DNA of 64,000 bases from Hevea brasiliensis (Eukaryota > Streptophyta > Magnoliopsida > Malpighiales > Euphorbiaceae). Made by a program: the position numbers and the translations under genes. Positions 33,420 through 45,993 of the stretch are shown here, in pieces. The number at the start of each line of letters is the position of its first letter. Position 1 is the stretch's first letter. The DNA is taken from assembly GCF_030052815.1 (NCBI RefSeq), contig NC_079498.1:100088041-100152040 (forward strand), given 5' to 3'. The notes under the pieces were generated by a model. The model ran no database searches and had not been told where the DNA came from. It saw only the letters and a list, made by a program, of their open reading frames with translations.

Positions 33420-36400
33420 AAATGGTAAATGCTCTGATCAACTGAGTTCTCAGGTTAGCAGAGCAAAAATGTATTTAGAAACAAAGTAAGCGGACTTGAT
33501 GAATGGAGCTATTAAACTTTATATAGGCCATTGGAGAGTAGTTACTCAACATTCCTGAGATTCCATGAAATTCAGACTTAGTTGGATGATGGATCCTGAG
33601 ATCCCAGTCAAGCTTATCCCCAAATGTGTTAGTGGAAGATCTTCTGAACAATTACCGAACTATTGGTGTCTCGCCGTTAGATATCCGAACTATCTTAAGG
33701 CCAAACGATGAAACTCTCCGAAGGAGACGTCCATGCCATAACTGGGCGAGCTGTACGAACTGTGTATTTCTCGGGTCCTCGGGTTTGTGATTCCCAATTA
33801 CCGAAACCGTTCACCTGAGTTTTCTGGGTCGTACCATGTCAATTACTTATCCGGACCAAAGACTTGGATTATTGATAAGAAGTTATATCAATGGTGAGTA
33901 ATTTTCCTTTTCTGATTTGGGTTTCAATTTTTTTAGTGTTACGCAGTAGAGCTGAGAATGCTAACAATTTCATGGAGGCTGATGGCTATAGATCTTGGGA
34001 ATGAGCCGGACCTTATTATTTTTTTTTTTATAATTGAAATTTCAACTTTCAATTTTATAGTTTATAAGAGAAAAAAAAAATCTTAACTAATAATAATATA
34101 AGTAATTTATAATTTAGTCTTCAAATTTCGATGTATATCAAAAATTATAATTTAATTTATATATTTCAAAAGAAATAAATTAATTTTAAAAAATATGTTT
34201 TTGTTAATAAAATATATTTTTTTTATTAAAACTTACCATTAATCAATCATAAATTAAAATAATTCACTCAAATTACAAATATTAAAATTATATAGAGTAA
34301 ATAATCACAAAAAGTAAAATATAATGAACTAAATTATTATAGTTTTAATATAGTAATAATAAATTTTAACGTAAAAATTATTTTATTAATAAAAATATAT
34401 ATATTAAAAACTAACTCTCCTTAAAGTAAATAAATCAAATTATAATTTTATCATATTTTAAAATTTTCAATAAATTATTATTATTATTATTATTATTATG
34501 GAATAAACATTTACGAATAAAGAATAACATATGCCTCTAGGTCCTAGGAGATTACATAATTATTCAAAATAAAAAATTTTATGAAAATCTAATAATTAAA
34601 ACAAATCTTGAAAAAATAATTTTATTAATACTATCAAATTACAATTTTAATGACTGCTTTGAATCAATATCATACATAATAAGGATAAAAGCTACAAAAA
34701 AAAATAAATAAATTATTTTTCTTATATTGAGAATGAGTTTTGAATGAAAAACTATTTAATAAAATATAAAGTTAAGAATTGAAATATATTTTTAGGCTTT
34801 GTTTGTTTTGAACAAAATATTTTTGTAAAATCAATTTTTATATTTTTTTAGTATTTAAAACACACATAAAATAATTTTTAAAAAAATTATTTTTGTGATT
34901 AAAAAAAATTAAATTATTTTTAAGAAAAAATAACTTTAATAAAATATAATTAAATTTAAGAATTAAAATACACGTTTAAGCTTTGTTTGTTTTGTGAATA
35001 ATATTTATTTGGAAAATATATTTTATATTTTTTAACTTTTAGCCGCTAATGAATTAGGATAATGAAAAATATTTTCTTAATTAAAAGAAAAAATTTAATC
35101 ATTTAAAAAAAAATTTATCTTTTTAAAAAAAAAAGTTATTTTCTAGAATTTAAAATTTTATTACAATATAAAAATATTTATACATACATCACATAAATAT
35201 ATATTATTAATTTAACATTAAAATTAAATAATACAAAATATTTTCATAAAAAATAATTTTTGAATAAAATATTTTTTATATATAAATGATTTTTTACAAA
35301 ATAAATAGATTCTAAAATTTAATAAATTATACATGAATAAGAAACTTATTCATATTTTTTTATCTTTATAATATTAACTATCACCGAAAAGATGCGTATA
35401 TGCTAGTGTTATCGTTGAATATGATATTAAAAAAATATAAATATGAGATATTAAAAATAATATAAAATTATAATTTTTATAATAAAAATGTTAAAATAAT
35501 TAAATAATTTTTTTCAGATTGACTTTTTAAACATTATTTAAAATATAATTGTTAAAAAATAATTTTTATCTCAACCAAAAAAAAATAATTTTTATCCTTC
35601 TGAAAAAATCAATTTTAATCTTTTTTAATGAGAAATACGATTTTAATATATAAAAGTAATAATTCTTTTTATTTTTTTTAATAAATATTTTATGAATACT
35701 ATTTTTTTAGACATGCAATGAACGTTTTGTGTTCGTTATATGCACCCGCAATTATATATATATATATAATTATTTTTTTATGTGATATAATATTATTATA
35801 ATATATTAATTATTATTATAATAATATAATAATTTTTTATTTTTCATGAAATGCATGTTATAGTAGGTATATTTATTATTTTTAGATTAAATTAATAAAA
35901 ATGAAAATGTATTAATAAAAATAAGAAATTATAGAGATGAAGTTTATTATAAAAAATTTATAATATAATTTTATAATTTTAAATATTTTATAAATATATA
36001 AATTTAACTATTTATTATTTTGTTAATTCATATATTTTTATATTAAATTTCTTGTGTTGAGTTTACGAAGGCCAATTAACATTTAATAATTTATAATTTT
36101 TATAAAACATATATAATTAGTGGAAAAATCTAAACTTTTTCTAAAACTATTTAAGAGTTTATATATAAAATAGTAAAATAAATTTAACTTGGTATTATTT
36201 TATATAATGTTTTCTTTTTTCATATCTAGATATTTTTTATTTTATTTTTTTAATTTTATTTACTAAACTTTGCACACTTACATTAATAGGTATCAATATT
36301 ATTAATTTTTATTTGATATATAATATTTTATATAATTTCATATTTTCTTATGATATAGAGAAAAATTTTAAAATAAGATTGATAAATATATTAATACTAA

Positions 36401-36609
36401 TAAATTATTTATAAATAATAAATTAATACGTAGCATATTATTATTTTTAATTTGAATGATTATAGTAAAAAATAATATAAATAATTCGGTTTTTAATAAA
36501 ATATTTTGTCAAAATAACTTATAACATACTTTTAAGTTAAATGATTTATAATTATTTTTCTAGAAGTAAACGTTAAATTTCAATAAAAGAAATTATTGAA
36601 TCCAAATAA
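33420..36609. other. AT-rich intergenic stretch
   Basis: Nothing recognised. 33600-33880 is noticeably less AT-rich than what follows and may be an unclassified LTR or transposon scrap. 34010-36609 is extremely AT-rich, with only composition-driven short frames. It ends in the left GTAAA target-site copy (36610-36614) of the Copia element. Confidence 0.65.
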
Positions 36610-36614
36610 GTAAA

Positions 36615-38012
36615 TGTTGACCCCGTGTAGCTCAAAATGAGCATTGATTTTGATGATAACAAAACTCAAAGAGAATCTATCTAACCTAACCTTAAAGTGA
36701 TGTGTAGATTCTTTGTCTTATGCATAAAGAACCTTTGAAGTTGTATCTAAGGAGAAAAGATACTCAAAGGTATTTCTAGACAAATCCAAAATGAGAAAAA
36801 GACTATGGAAATCAAGACTCAAAGCAAAGGTATGAAAAGCATAGTATTAGAGTCATAGGTCTTTTTGTGAAAAATAATAGATGAGAATTTAGTCATATGG
36901 AGCTCAAAAATGAAAATTTATTTTCTGATTATTTTTTCTCATCATGACCTTGAACACAACTATTGAAACATTTTTTTAAGGTCTAAATCATTTTACATTG
37001 CAAGATGAGACATGCAGCTGTTGACCTAGTTTCCTAACTGGTTTGCTAAAATTTCGGTTTGCTAATGTGTTTGCTAAAAACATTAGTTTACTAACCAGTT
37101 TGTTGACTGCTCCTAAAATTTCATTAGTTTGCTAACTGACCAGAGCTGCTCAACTTCGCACAAAAGGATAAAATAACGGCTATTTTGTCTTGGGCAGTGT
37201 GTATAACGTTCTAAAAGGGTTTCAAACGGTCTAAAATGATTTAGGACTATAAATACACCTTCTTTACTTCATTTACACTTAATGAAAGCTTACATTTGAA
37301 CTCCAACATTGATTTTTCATTCATTGCTTTCATTCAAGAGCTTTAAAGATTTTGAGCTTCCATTGGCAAATCAACTCATCTCTTCTTTATAGTTTGATTT
37401 GTATTGAGTAAGAGTGAGTGTTGAAATATTGAATTGCATTTAAGAGAGGTTGTACAAGCACCTATTGAAGCTTGGGAGTGTGAGTGCTTGAGATAGCACT
37501 TGTGAAGGTGTCAAGCTACCTTGGTAAAAGCTTGGTGTTGAGAAATTGTAAAGGGCTTTTGGTCTCTTGCCTTCAAAAGAGCAAATAGTGGAGAGAAGAC
37601 TCAAAGAGGGTTCTTTGAGAGAGTGGATGTAGGCTAGTTAAGCCGAACCACTATAAAAATCATTGTGTTTGATCTCTCTAACCTTTACCTCTTTACTTTT
37701 GTGCAATTTAAATTTCTTTTCTCATATACATGATATTGAATGTTGGTTAAATAGATTGAGTTGATAAATTTGTGGACATATTGAGTGACTTGAGAAAATT
37801 GGTTGATGAATGCTTTGTTAGATATTGCCATATACATTGATTGAGAATTGAATTGCAACTTAGGAACACATTGTTGAAGCACATATTACTTTCTTTTTAT
37901 ATAGAGAAGCACATAGTTGAACAAAGCCACAATTTTTCATTAGGCTACAAGCAAGGGCCGAAAAATTGTTAAAGTCCAATTCACCCCCCTCTTGGACTAT
38001 TTTGGGACAACA
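36615..38012 (+). repeat. Copia 5' LTR
   Basis: 1398 bp, starting TGTTGACC and ending GGGACAACA. A TATA box TATAAATA lies at 37248-37255, the likely start region of element transcription. A cluster of GTTTGCTAA-like motifs occupies 37037-37140, about 150 bp upstream. Confidence 0.95.
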
Positions 38013-38015
38013 AAT

Positions 38016-38027
38016 TGGTATCAGAGC
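38016..38027 (+). promoter_or_regulatory. Primer-binding site, initiator tRNA-Met
   Basis: TGGTATCAGAGC three bases after the 5' LTR is the standard plant Copia site for priming minus-strand synthesis by the initiator methionine tRNA. Confidence 0.95.
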
Positions 38028-38071
38028 CTGACTCTCTTGCTTAGGGTCTAACACCCTTAGAGTGATCCATA

Positions 38072-39845
38072 ATGGCTAGTTCATCTAGTAATCACGCCAG
38101 ATACTGCACCTTTAGTTGAAGGCTACTCAATCACTAGACCACCACTTTTCAATGGCACTAATTATTCATTTTGGAAAGTAAGGATGAGAAATTTCATACA
38201 ATCTGTAGATATTGATGCATGGAGAATTATTAAAAATGGTCCACATGTTCCTCAAAAGAATGGTCCAGGAACTTCAAAAGTTCCAAAACTTGAAGATGAA
38301 TATGATGACAATGATTGGAAGAAAATTTCTATAAATGCCAAAGCTATTAATATTTTGCATTGCTCACTTAACCTTAATGAATACAATCGTGTTTCAGGAT
38401 GTCAATCTACTAAGGAAATTTGGGATAAGCTTGAAGTGACTTATGAAGGAACTGATGTTGTTAAAGAGTCCAAAGCAAACCTTCTGATTCGAGATTATGA
38501 GTTGTTTGAAATGAGGCCAGGAGAATCAATTGCGGATATGAGTACAAGGTTTACTGATCTTGTAAATCTTCTCAAAGCACTTGGTAAAAGATTTGAGGAA
38601 GCTGAACTTGTGAAGAAAATTCTTAGATCACTTCCAAAGTCTTGGGAAGCAAAGACAACAGTTATCCAAGATACCAAAGATTTCAAAACATTCACCTATG
38701 ATGAACTAATTGGTTCTCTCATTGTACATGAGATGGTATACAAGAAGGATGAAGTTGAAAATGAGCAAAAGAAGAAGAAAAGCATTGCTCTCAAATCAAA
38801 CAAGGATGAAGATAAGAAGAAAGGAGTTGCATTCAAAGTTGACTCAAGTGACAACTCAAGTGCTTCGAGTGAAGATGATGATGAAATGGCTATGCTTGCA
38901 ATAAAATTTAAAAGAGCTTTCAAGAAAGGAGGAAGCAAATACAAGAAATTCTTGAAAAAGTATACTCCCAAGGATAAACACTTCAGAGATTCGAAAGAAG
39001 AAATTGTATGTTATGAGTGTCACAAACCTGAACATATCAAGCCCAAATGTCCATTGCTCAAAAAGAAGAAAGGAAAAGAAGATAGGAGCAAGAAAGCTAT
39101 GAAAGTAGTATGGTGCAACAGTGAAGAATCTTCAAATGATGAATCAAGTGACAAAGAGGCTGCTCTTCTTTGTATAATGGCACTTGAAGAGAAAGTCGAG
39201 AGCTCACAAAAAGAAGAAGAAAGCGACAATGAGGTAAATTCTTATGAATCTCCTAATGTAGAAGAACTTGAACTTGCATTTGCTAGAGTATATGATGAGT
39301 ATAGAAATTACAAGAGAAAGTGCACTAAAATGAATTTAGAGATTGAATCATTGAGATCACAAAATATTGCCATGTCCGATGTGTATAAAGAAAATGAATT
39401 TTACAAAGGACAAATTGCCATGTTTAAAGAACTAGATTTAGAGTTGAAAATCTCAAAAGATACTTGTGAAATGCTCATTGAGAAAAATAAAGTTCTTAAA
39501 ACTAAAGTAGAGTCTTTGACAAATGATTTGGCAAAATTTACAAAAGGAAAAGAAACTCTAGATGTACTTCTTGGAAACCAAAGAATTTCGAGTGAAAAAT
39601 ATGGAATTGGTTTTGATGGCTTCATGAACTATGACAAATATAAGAATCATTTCATTAAAGCATCTACATCTTCCTTGCCTAATGTTACATGTTATTATTG
39701 CAATAAAAAAGGTCATATGATTAGCTCTTGTGCACTTAGGAAAGGTCATTTTAAGGTAAAGAAGGTATGGGTACCAAAGGGAACCTTACCTAAGGTCACT
39801 AACCCCCAAGGACCCAAAGTTGCTTGGGTACCTAAAGCTAAATGA
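38072..39845 (+). CDS. gag: Copia gag polyprotein (frame break near start)
   Basis: The long open frame runs 38184-39845 (553 codons from its first ATG). The coding sense extends upstream to about 38088 (RPPLFNGTNYSFWKVRM), but the only suitable ATG, at 38072, is in a different frame, so a one-base indel near 38090 separates start and body. Residues ~1-180 (from 38184) match the UBN2/gag-polypeptide domain of plant Copia elements. A zinc knuckle CYECHKPEHIKPKC starts at residue 276 and a second, CYYCNKKGHMISSC, at residue 503. Between them lies an acidic, coiled-coil-like stretch. The protein would form the virus-like particle and package RNA. Its stop codon overlaps the pol start. Confidence 0.9.
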
Positions 39846-42800
39846 TTAAATTTCAGGTTTGTTGCAAAGGGATGAAGGAAAGTGATAAATGGTATATAGA
39901 TAGTGGTTGTTCAAAGCACATGACTGGTGAAAAGGACAAGTTTTCAGAAATTGCAATGAAAGATGGAGGATATGTAAAATTTGGAGATAAAGGAAAAGGA
40001 AAAATAATTAGAAATGGCACAATTGGAACCAAACCTTGTATTGAAGATGTGTCGCTCGTTGAAGGACTGAAATACAACTTGCTAAGTGTAAGCCAACTTT
40101 GTGATAAAGGTTTTGAGGTAAAATTTACTTCTTCCCTATGTACAATCAATAACTTAGAAAATGACACATTGTTCATTGCAAATAGATCCAATAATGTTTA
40201 CTTGCTTGACATGAAAAATTTTGAAACTAATCATGGTACATGTCTAGTATCTCTTGATAACTCAAGTTATTTGTGGCATAGAAGACTAGGTCATGCAAGC
40301 ATGCATACACTTTCAAAATTATCTAAGAAGGAACTTGTTAATGGTCTTCCTAAGATTAATTATGAAAATGAATTTCAATGTAGAGCATGTGCACTAGGAA
40401 AGCATACTAGAGCATCTTTTAAATCTAAGAATATTGTGTCTACCACTAGGCCTTTAGAATTGCTTCATCTTGATTTGTTTGGACCTGTAACTCCTACTAG
40501 TCTTGGTGGAAAATCATATGCTTTAGTTATTGTTGATGACTATTCAAGATATACATGGACATTTTTCCTTGCTCACAAAGATGAAACTTTTGAAAAATTC
40601 ACCTCGTTTAGTAAAATGGTTCAAAATGAAAAAGGCTTTTGCATCTCATCTATAAGAAGTGACCATGGAACTGAATTTGAAAATCATTTGTTTGAGAAAT
40701 ATTGTGATAAATATGGAATCAATCATAATTTTTCAGCTCCTAGAACACCACAACAAAATGGGGTAGTAGAAAGGAAAAATAGGACTTTGCAAGAAATGAC
40801 TAGAACTATGTTGAGTGAAAATAATTTGCCAAAGTACTTTTGGGCTGAAGCTGTTAATACATCTTGTTATGTGTTGAATAGAGTTTTGATTAGACCAATT
40901 TTGAAAAAGACCCCTTATGAGCTTTGAAAAGGAAGAAAACCAAATATCTCATATTTCAAAGCATTTGGTTGTAAGTGCTATGTTTTAAATAACAAGAAGG
41001 ATAACTTAAAGAAATTTGATGCTAAATTCGATGAAGAAATCTTTCTTGGGTATTCAACAAAGAGTAAAGCCTATAGAGTGTTCAATAGAAGAACTTTGGT
41101 TATTGAGGAAACTATTCATGTTCTGTTTGATGAGACTAACCCTTCTATTAGAAGGAAAAATGCTTGTGATGATAATAATGAGCAGGTTTTTGGAAAAGAA
41201 AATATAATATCAAGTCAAGAAATGGAACAAGTTGATGACAAAGATGAGGAAACTCAAGAAGAAATTACAATAGATGTCCATGATGCCAATAAAGATCAAA
41301 TTAATGAAGAAATGCCAAATTTGGAAGAATTACAAGTAAATGAGCCCCAACATGAAGATTTACCTAAAGAATGGAGATTCCATAAAAACAATCCTCAAGA
41401 AGACATTATTGATGATCCATCTCAGAGGATGATGACTAGAGCACAATTGAGAAGATATTTTGGTAATGTTGCTTTTGTTTCACAAATTGAACCTAAATGT
41501 GTTGAAGATGCTCAAAATGATGAAAGTTGGATTCTTGCTATGCAAGAAGAACTAAATCAATTTGAGAGAAATAAAGTTTGGAATTTAGTGTCTAGACCAA
41601 AAGATCATTCAATTATTGGCACTAAATGGGTTTTTAGAAACAAAATGGATGAAAAAGGCAATGTTGTAAGGAACAAAGCTAGACTAGTGGCTCAAGGCTA
41701 CAACCAAGAGGAAGGGATTGATTTTGATGAAACCTTTGCTCCGGTTGCTAGAATTGAAGCTATTAGAATGTTATGTGCCTTTGCATGTTTCAAGGACTTA
41801 ATGCTTTATCAAATGGATGTCAAGAGTGCATTTTTAAATGGTTATATTAATGAGGAAGTGTATGTTGCACAACCTCCAGGCTTTGAAAATCATGAGCATC
41901 CAAATCATGTTTATAAACTTACTAAAGCCTTATATGGTTTAAAGCAAGCTCCTAGAGCATGGTATGAAAGGCTTAGTAAATTTCTTTTACAAAATGATTT
42001 TCAAAGAGGCAAAGTGGATACAACACTTTTTGTTAAGAAGCATCATAATGATATGCTCATTGTGCAAATTTATGTTGATGATATAATTTTTGGTGCTACT
42101 AACGAATCTCTTTGCAAGAAATTTTCTAAGATTATGCAGAATGAATTTGAAATGAGTATGATGGGTGAGCTCACATTCTTCCTTGGACTTCAAATTAAGC
42201 AAATGAAAGATGGCATCTTCATAAATCAATCAAAGTACATCAAGGATATGCTAAAGAAATTTAAGATGGAAAATTTGAAGAGCATGGGCACTCCTATGAG
42301 TTCAACAATTAAAATGGACAGTGATGAAAAAGGTAAAGAAGTAGATACCAAGCTTTATAGAGGTATGATTGGCTCTCTTTTGTATCTTACTGCATCTAGG
42401 CCAGACATACACTTTAGTGTTTGCTTGTGTGCAAGATTTCAATCGTGTCCAAAAGAATCCCATCTAAGTGCAGTTAAAAGAATCTTTAGATATCTCATTG
42501 GCTCACAATCAATTGGTTTATGGTATCCAAAATGTGAATCATTTAATCTTGTTGGCTATAGTGACTCTGATTTTGCTGGAAGTAGACTGGATAGAAAAAG
42601 TACTTCAGGTACTTGTCAATTTCTTGGTCTTGCACTAGTTTCATGGCACAGTAAGAAACAAACTTCAGTAGCTTTATCTACAGCTGAGGCAGAATATATA
42701 GCTGCTGGTAGTTGTGTTGCTCAAATCTTATGGATGAAACAACAATTGGAAGATTTTGGTTTAAAATATAATCTTGTTCCAATTAGGTGTGATAACACAA

Positions 42801-43018
42801 GTGCCATAAACTTGATCAAAAATCCAGTCCAACATTCAAGAACTAAACATATTGAGATTAGACATCATTTTATTAGAGATCATATTCAAAATGGAAATAT
42901 CAAAATAGAGTTTGTTGCCTCTGGAAATCAACTTGCTGACATTTTTACAAAGCCTCTTAATGAAGAAACCTTTTGTAGAATTAGAAGGGAAATTGGTATG
43001 TGTGAATCACTTGCTTGA
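39842..43018 (+). pseudogene. pol: Copia pol polyprotein with one in-frame stop
   Basis: One reading frame of 1059 codons, interrupted only by TGA at 40925-40927, between the integrase core and its C-terminal part. Domains in order: aspartic protease (WYIDSGCSKHMTG, Asp at residue 20); GAG-pre-integrase (LWHRRLGHAS); integrase with Asp211, Asp274 and Glu310 (HLDLFGP, RSDHGTEF, GVVERKN), giving D,D-35-E spacing; reverse transcriptase ([29 protein letters not shown] with Tyr at residue 744); RNase H ([28 protein letters not shown]). The ATG overlaps the gag stop as ATGA and is one base back in frame. The single stop is probably a recent loss. Apart from it, all catalytic residues are present. 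Confidence 0.93.
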
Positions 43019-43369
43019 AATCTAAGTCATAATAACTTCATGTATCTGCATTTTATTGAATGTGTGATTGATCTGCTGTGATATTAGTTTGCTGAAAAAT
43101 CTTTAAAGAATATTAGCTAACCTGTTTGTGTACTAGTGAAATTAGTTTACTAAGTTGTATACTAATATTGCATGGCTAAAATTAGTTTGCTATATCATGT
43201 ACTGTTCAAATTTCAAACCAAAAGGTGATTGTTCTTGAAATTTTCTACGTGTCCACCAATGCATTTATCTTTTCACATTTCATATCCCATTCTCAATGCT
43301 ATGTCAGACATGTAGAAATGTGTTTTGTGCATATAGGTATAGGTAGACTTGTTTGAAATGCAAAATAAA

Positions 43370-43647
43370 ATAAAATAAAAAAAGGGGGAAGAAAAGGGAA
43401 AAACAGGTTCAGTTGAAAGTACAGTGAAAATGAAAAGCGCGGGACTCAAGAGGACTTAAACCCTCTGCCACACGAAACCCCCCACGCTTTCTCTCTCTCC
43501 TCTGTTTCGATTTCCGACACCTCCCAAACCATACCCAATACCTCTATCCGGCGAAACATACCCTAACTCACCAAAAATCTCAAGTTTCCTTTCCTCTTCC
43601 TCTCTTCACTCACCGAACCACCATTACCCGATTTCATTTTTGTTTCA
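43370..43647 (+). other. Leader before the third ORF of the Copia element
   Basis: The spacer between pol and the third ORF includes a purine tract AAAAAAAGGGGGAAG near 43378 and a CT-rich stretch (43490-43620) resembling a plant 5' leader directly before the ATG. This may indicate that ORF3 is made from a spliced or internally initiated RNA. Confidence 0.4.
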
Positions 43648-45447
43648 ATGGCTCGCACCAAACGAAAATCCCCTGTTGTTGCAGCTGCTTCATCTTCCTC
43701 GTCAGCCTCCGACGATGTTCCTGTCGCGGCATTGCGGAAGAAAATGAAAGGAAAGCAAAACGTGCCGAAATCAAAATCAGCTAGTGAGTCTTCTCACTCG
43801 TCCAAGGGTGTCGAATCCCCTAAATCGACGCTAGAAAAGAAAAAGACAGTATCGAAGCAAGGGATGGATACCAAAAGAAAAATGGGTATCGAAAAACTTT
43901 CGGGTTCAGTGGATAAAGCACTGTTGGATTGCAAATTCATCAAATGGGAGAACTTTAATCAGGTAAACTTTCAATTTAAAGAGCTTTTTGAGTTTCAAGG
44001 ATGGTTGGATGTATGTGAATGTGCGAATGAGTACTACCCTAGGCTTGTTCAAGAGTTTTATAGAACCATGAGAACTGTTGATGATGAGGATCGATTTGAA
44101 GTAATTTTGAATACAAATACATATAGTGTTTCTGTTGAACTGATAGCCACGGCTTTAAAATTGCCCAATGATGGAAATAGAATTTCCACACATAAGGATG
44201 TTGCTAGAGTAGCAGGATTCAATCTGGTTGAGTTTGAAAATGAGGTGTTCCCTGCTAACACTGCCAAAAATGAGAAATCCACGATGCAAAGCCCTCCAAA
44301 GATATCAAAATTATTCACGATGGTGAACTATGTGTTCTGTCCGAAATCTGGCAGTTATGGCTATTTGAGTCACTTGGACATGTGTATTATGTGGCACATT
44401 GTGAACAAAGTTAGGTTGAATTTAGCTTACTTAATTTTCAAAAACATGTTCAAAGCCTATGGGATTGGAAAACTGCCTTATGCACATTTGTTAACTGCTG
44501 TGTTTAAAGAGCTAAAGGTGAATGTCACTAAGGAAAGCTCTAGGGCTGACTTGATGGTGCTTAGAGAAATACATTCGCACAACGATGGGAGAAAGACAAG
44601 ATTTGAAAAGGGTGGGTCCTCCTCTGCTAAAGTTGATTCTGGTTCTGCTAGTGAAGTTTTGAATGAAATTCAAGAGATAAAAGCTACTGTTAATGAACAT
44701 TTTAGTTCAACAAATCAGTCCCTTGACATTCTCAGAAAATTTATGGATGTGGTTGACTATAAAGTGAGTCACCTGCTCACTCAAAATGAGGAGTTAAAGA
44801 AGGCGATTATGGCTCTTGAGGCCAAGGAAATGGAGCTCAACTAAAGTTGAGGCTGCTACTCAGGTTTCTGCTGATAAGGGGGAAAGCAACAAAGTTGAAG
44901 AATCTCCTGCTGATATGGCATGTGAAAGTGGTCAAGTTGCTGAAGCTGAACTTGAACCTGTAGTGGATGCCCATGATGAGCATGCTAGTGACCAGGTCCT
45001 TGAACCTGAGATTGGTCCTCTGGTGATGTACCTACTGAACTTGATGGTAACAAGGTTGTAGAAGCTGAAAGTGAGTTACCAAAGGAAGGTGAAAAGGTTC
45101 TAGAATCTGAACAAGTTGTTGAACCTCCACCTGCTCCACCAGTTGAGACTGCTGCTGTTCCTACACAGCACCAGGAACCTTCTTTCAAAGACCACCAAGC
45201 TAGTGCTCAAACTCAGCTATCTGCAGCTGCTGTCCCTGCAGCCAAGAAAGGTAAGAAAAGGTACAAGTCCACCATGTCCAATCCCTATCAGACGTTAGCT
45301 GCTGCTCTTGAACCCCCTTCTGAAGATGATGAGGCCGAGAAAGATGATCAAGTGGCTGACCAAGCACCTCCGGCCCCTGTTATTAAACTGCCTAGGAAGA
45401 AAATGGTGCCTTCAAAATCCACTCGCAGGAGTAAAAGACTTAAATAG
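43648..45447 (+). pseudogene. Envelope-position ORF3 of the Sirevirus-like element
   Basis: The open frame 43648-44844 (398 codons) starts with a Ser/Lys-rich basic region. From residue ~100 it has a domain with FKELFEFQGWLDVCECANE, EFYRTMRTVDD, ISTHKDVARVAGF and SYGYLSHLDMCIMWHIVNK, which resembles the 'putative plant transposon protein' domain found after pol in plant retroelements. A coiled-coil-like tail follows (about residues 330-398). The sense continues past the stop in the +1 frame (to about 45030) and then returns to the first frame, ending at 45445-45447 after an acidic Pro/Glu-rich region and a basic KSTRRSKRLK tail. Two opposite one-base changes explain this. No transmembrane span or signal peptide is visible, so an envelope function is not supported. 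The role is unknown. Confidence 0.75.
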
Positions 45448-45599
45448 CATCTCATCTGGATTTTTAGTTTACTGATTGCATATTTAGTTTACTAGTCTGT
45501 TTGCTGATATTGGTTTTTAGTTTGCTACTGTCTATCTTACTGCATTTACATTTTGGCTCACATGATTCTTTTTGGGTACTTTCTCCTGTTTCCTTTTTG

Positions 45600-45993
45600 A
45601 TTGATGACAAAAAGGGGGAGAATGGTTATGGATATGTGAATATGTGTTGATGAACATGAAAATATGGAAATGTGTTGATATATATACTTGTATGGAAATG
45701 TGTTGATATATATACTTGTGAAGTGTGGTGATATATATATGTGATGATACTTGTGTTGCTGGATATATGTTTATACTTGTGATTGATACTTGTGAAGTGT
45801 GAATATGTTTTATAGCATAAATTCAGGGGGAGCTTATGTACAGAAAATGGATTTCTTGGATATTATGTGCATATATTTAGGGGGAGCATTTTCGGTATAC
45901 TATACTTGGATTTACATACTCACATAAATTCTCACACACTTTTATTTTTGACTGATTGATTCAGTTGAGTTTTGTCATCATCAAAAGGGAGAT
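45600..45993 (+). promoter_or_regulatory. Polypurine tract region with repeated GGGGGAG motifs
   Basis: The functional plus-strand primer is probably AAAAGGGAGA at 45983-45992, directly before the 3' LTR. Additional purine tracts AAAAAGGGGGAG (45609-45620), CAGGGGGAGC (45825-45834) and TAGGGGGAGC (45879-45888) precede it. Multiple such tracts are described for Sireviruses. A 28-bp tandem repeat (ATGGAAATGTG...ACTTGT, twice) lies near 45667-45720. Confidence 0.7.

Noticed and set aside
38696..38971. Minus-strand frames opposite Copia gag and pol (also 39853-40191)
   Set aside because: Antisense shadows of the Copia coding regions with no independent evidence.
43648..44844. Host gene captured by the Copia element
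   Set aside because: Its domain pattern is typical of ORFs following pol in plant retroelements, so an element-borne ORF is the simpler reading.
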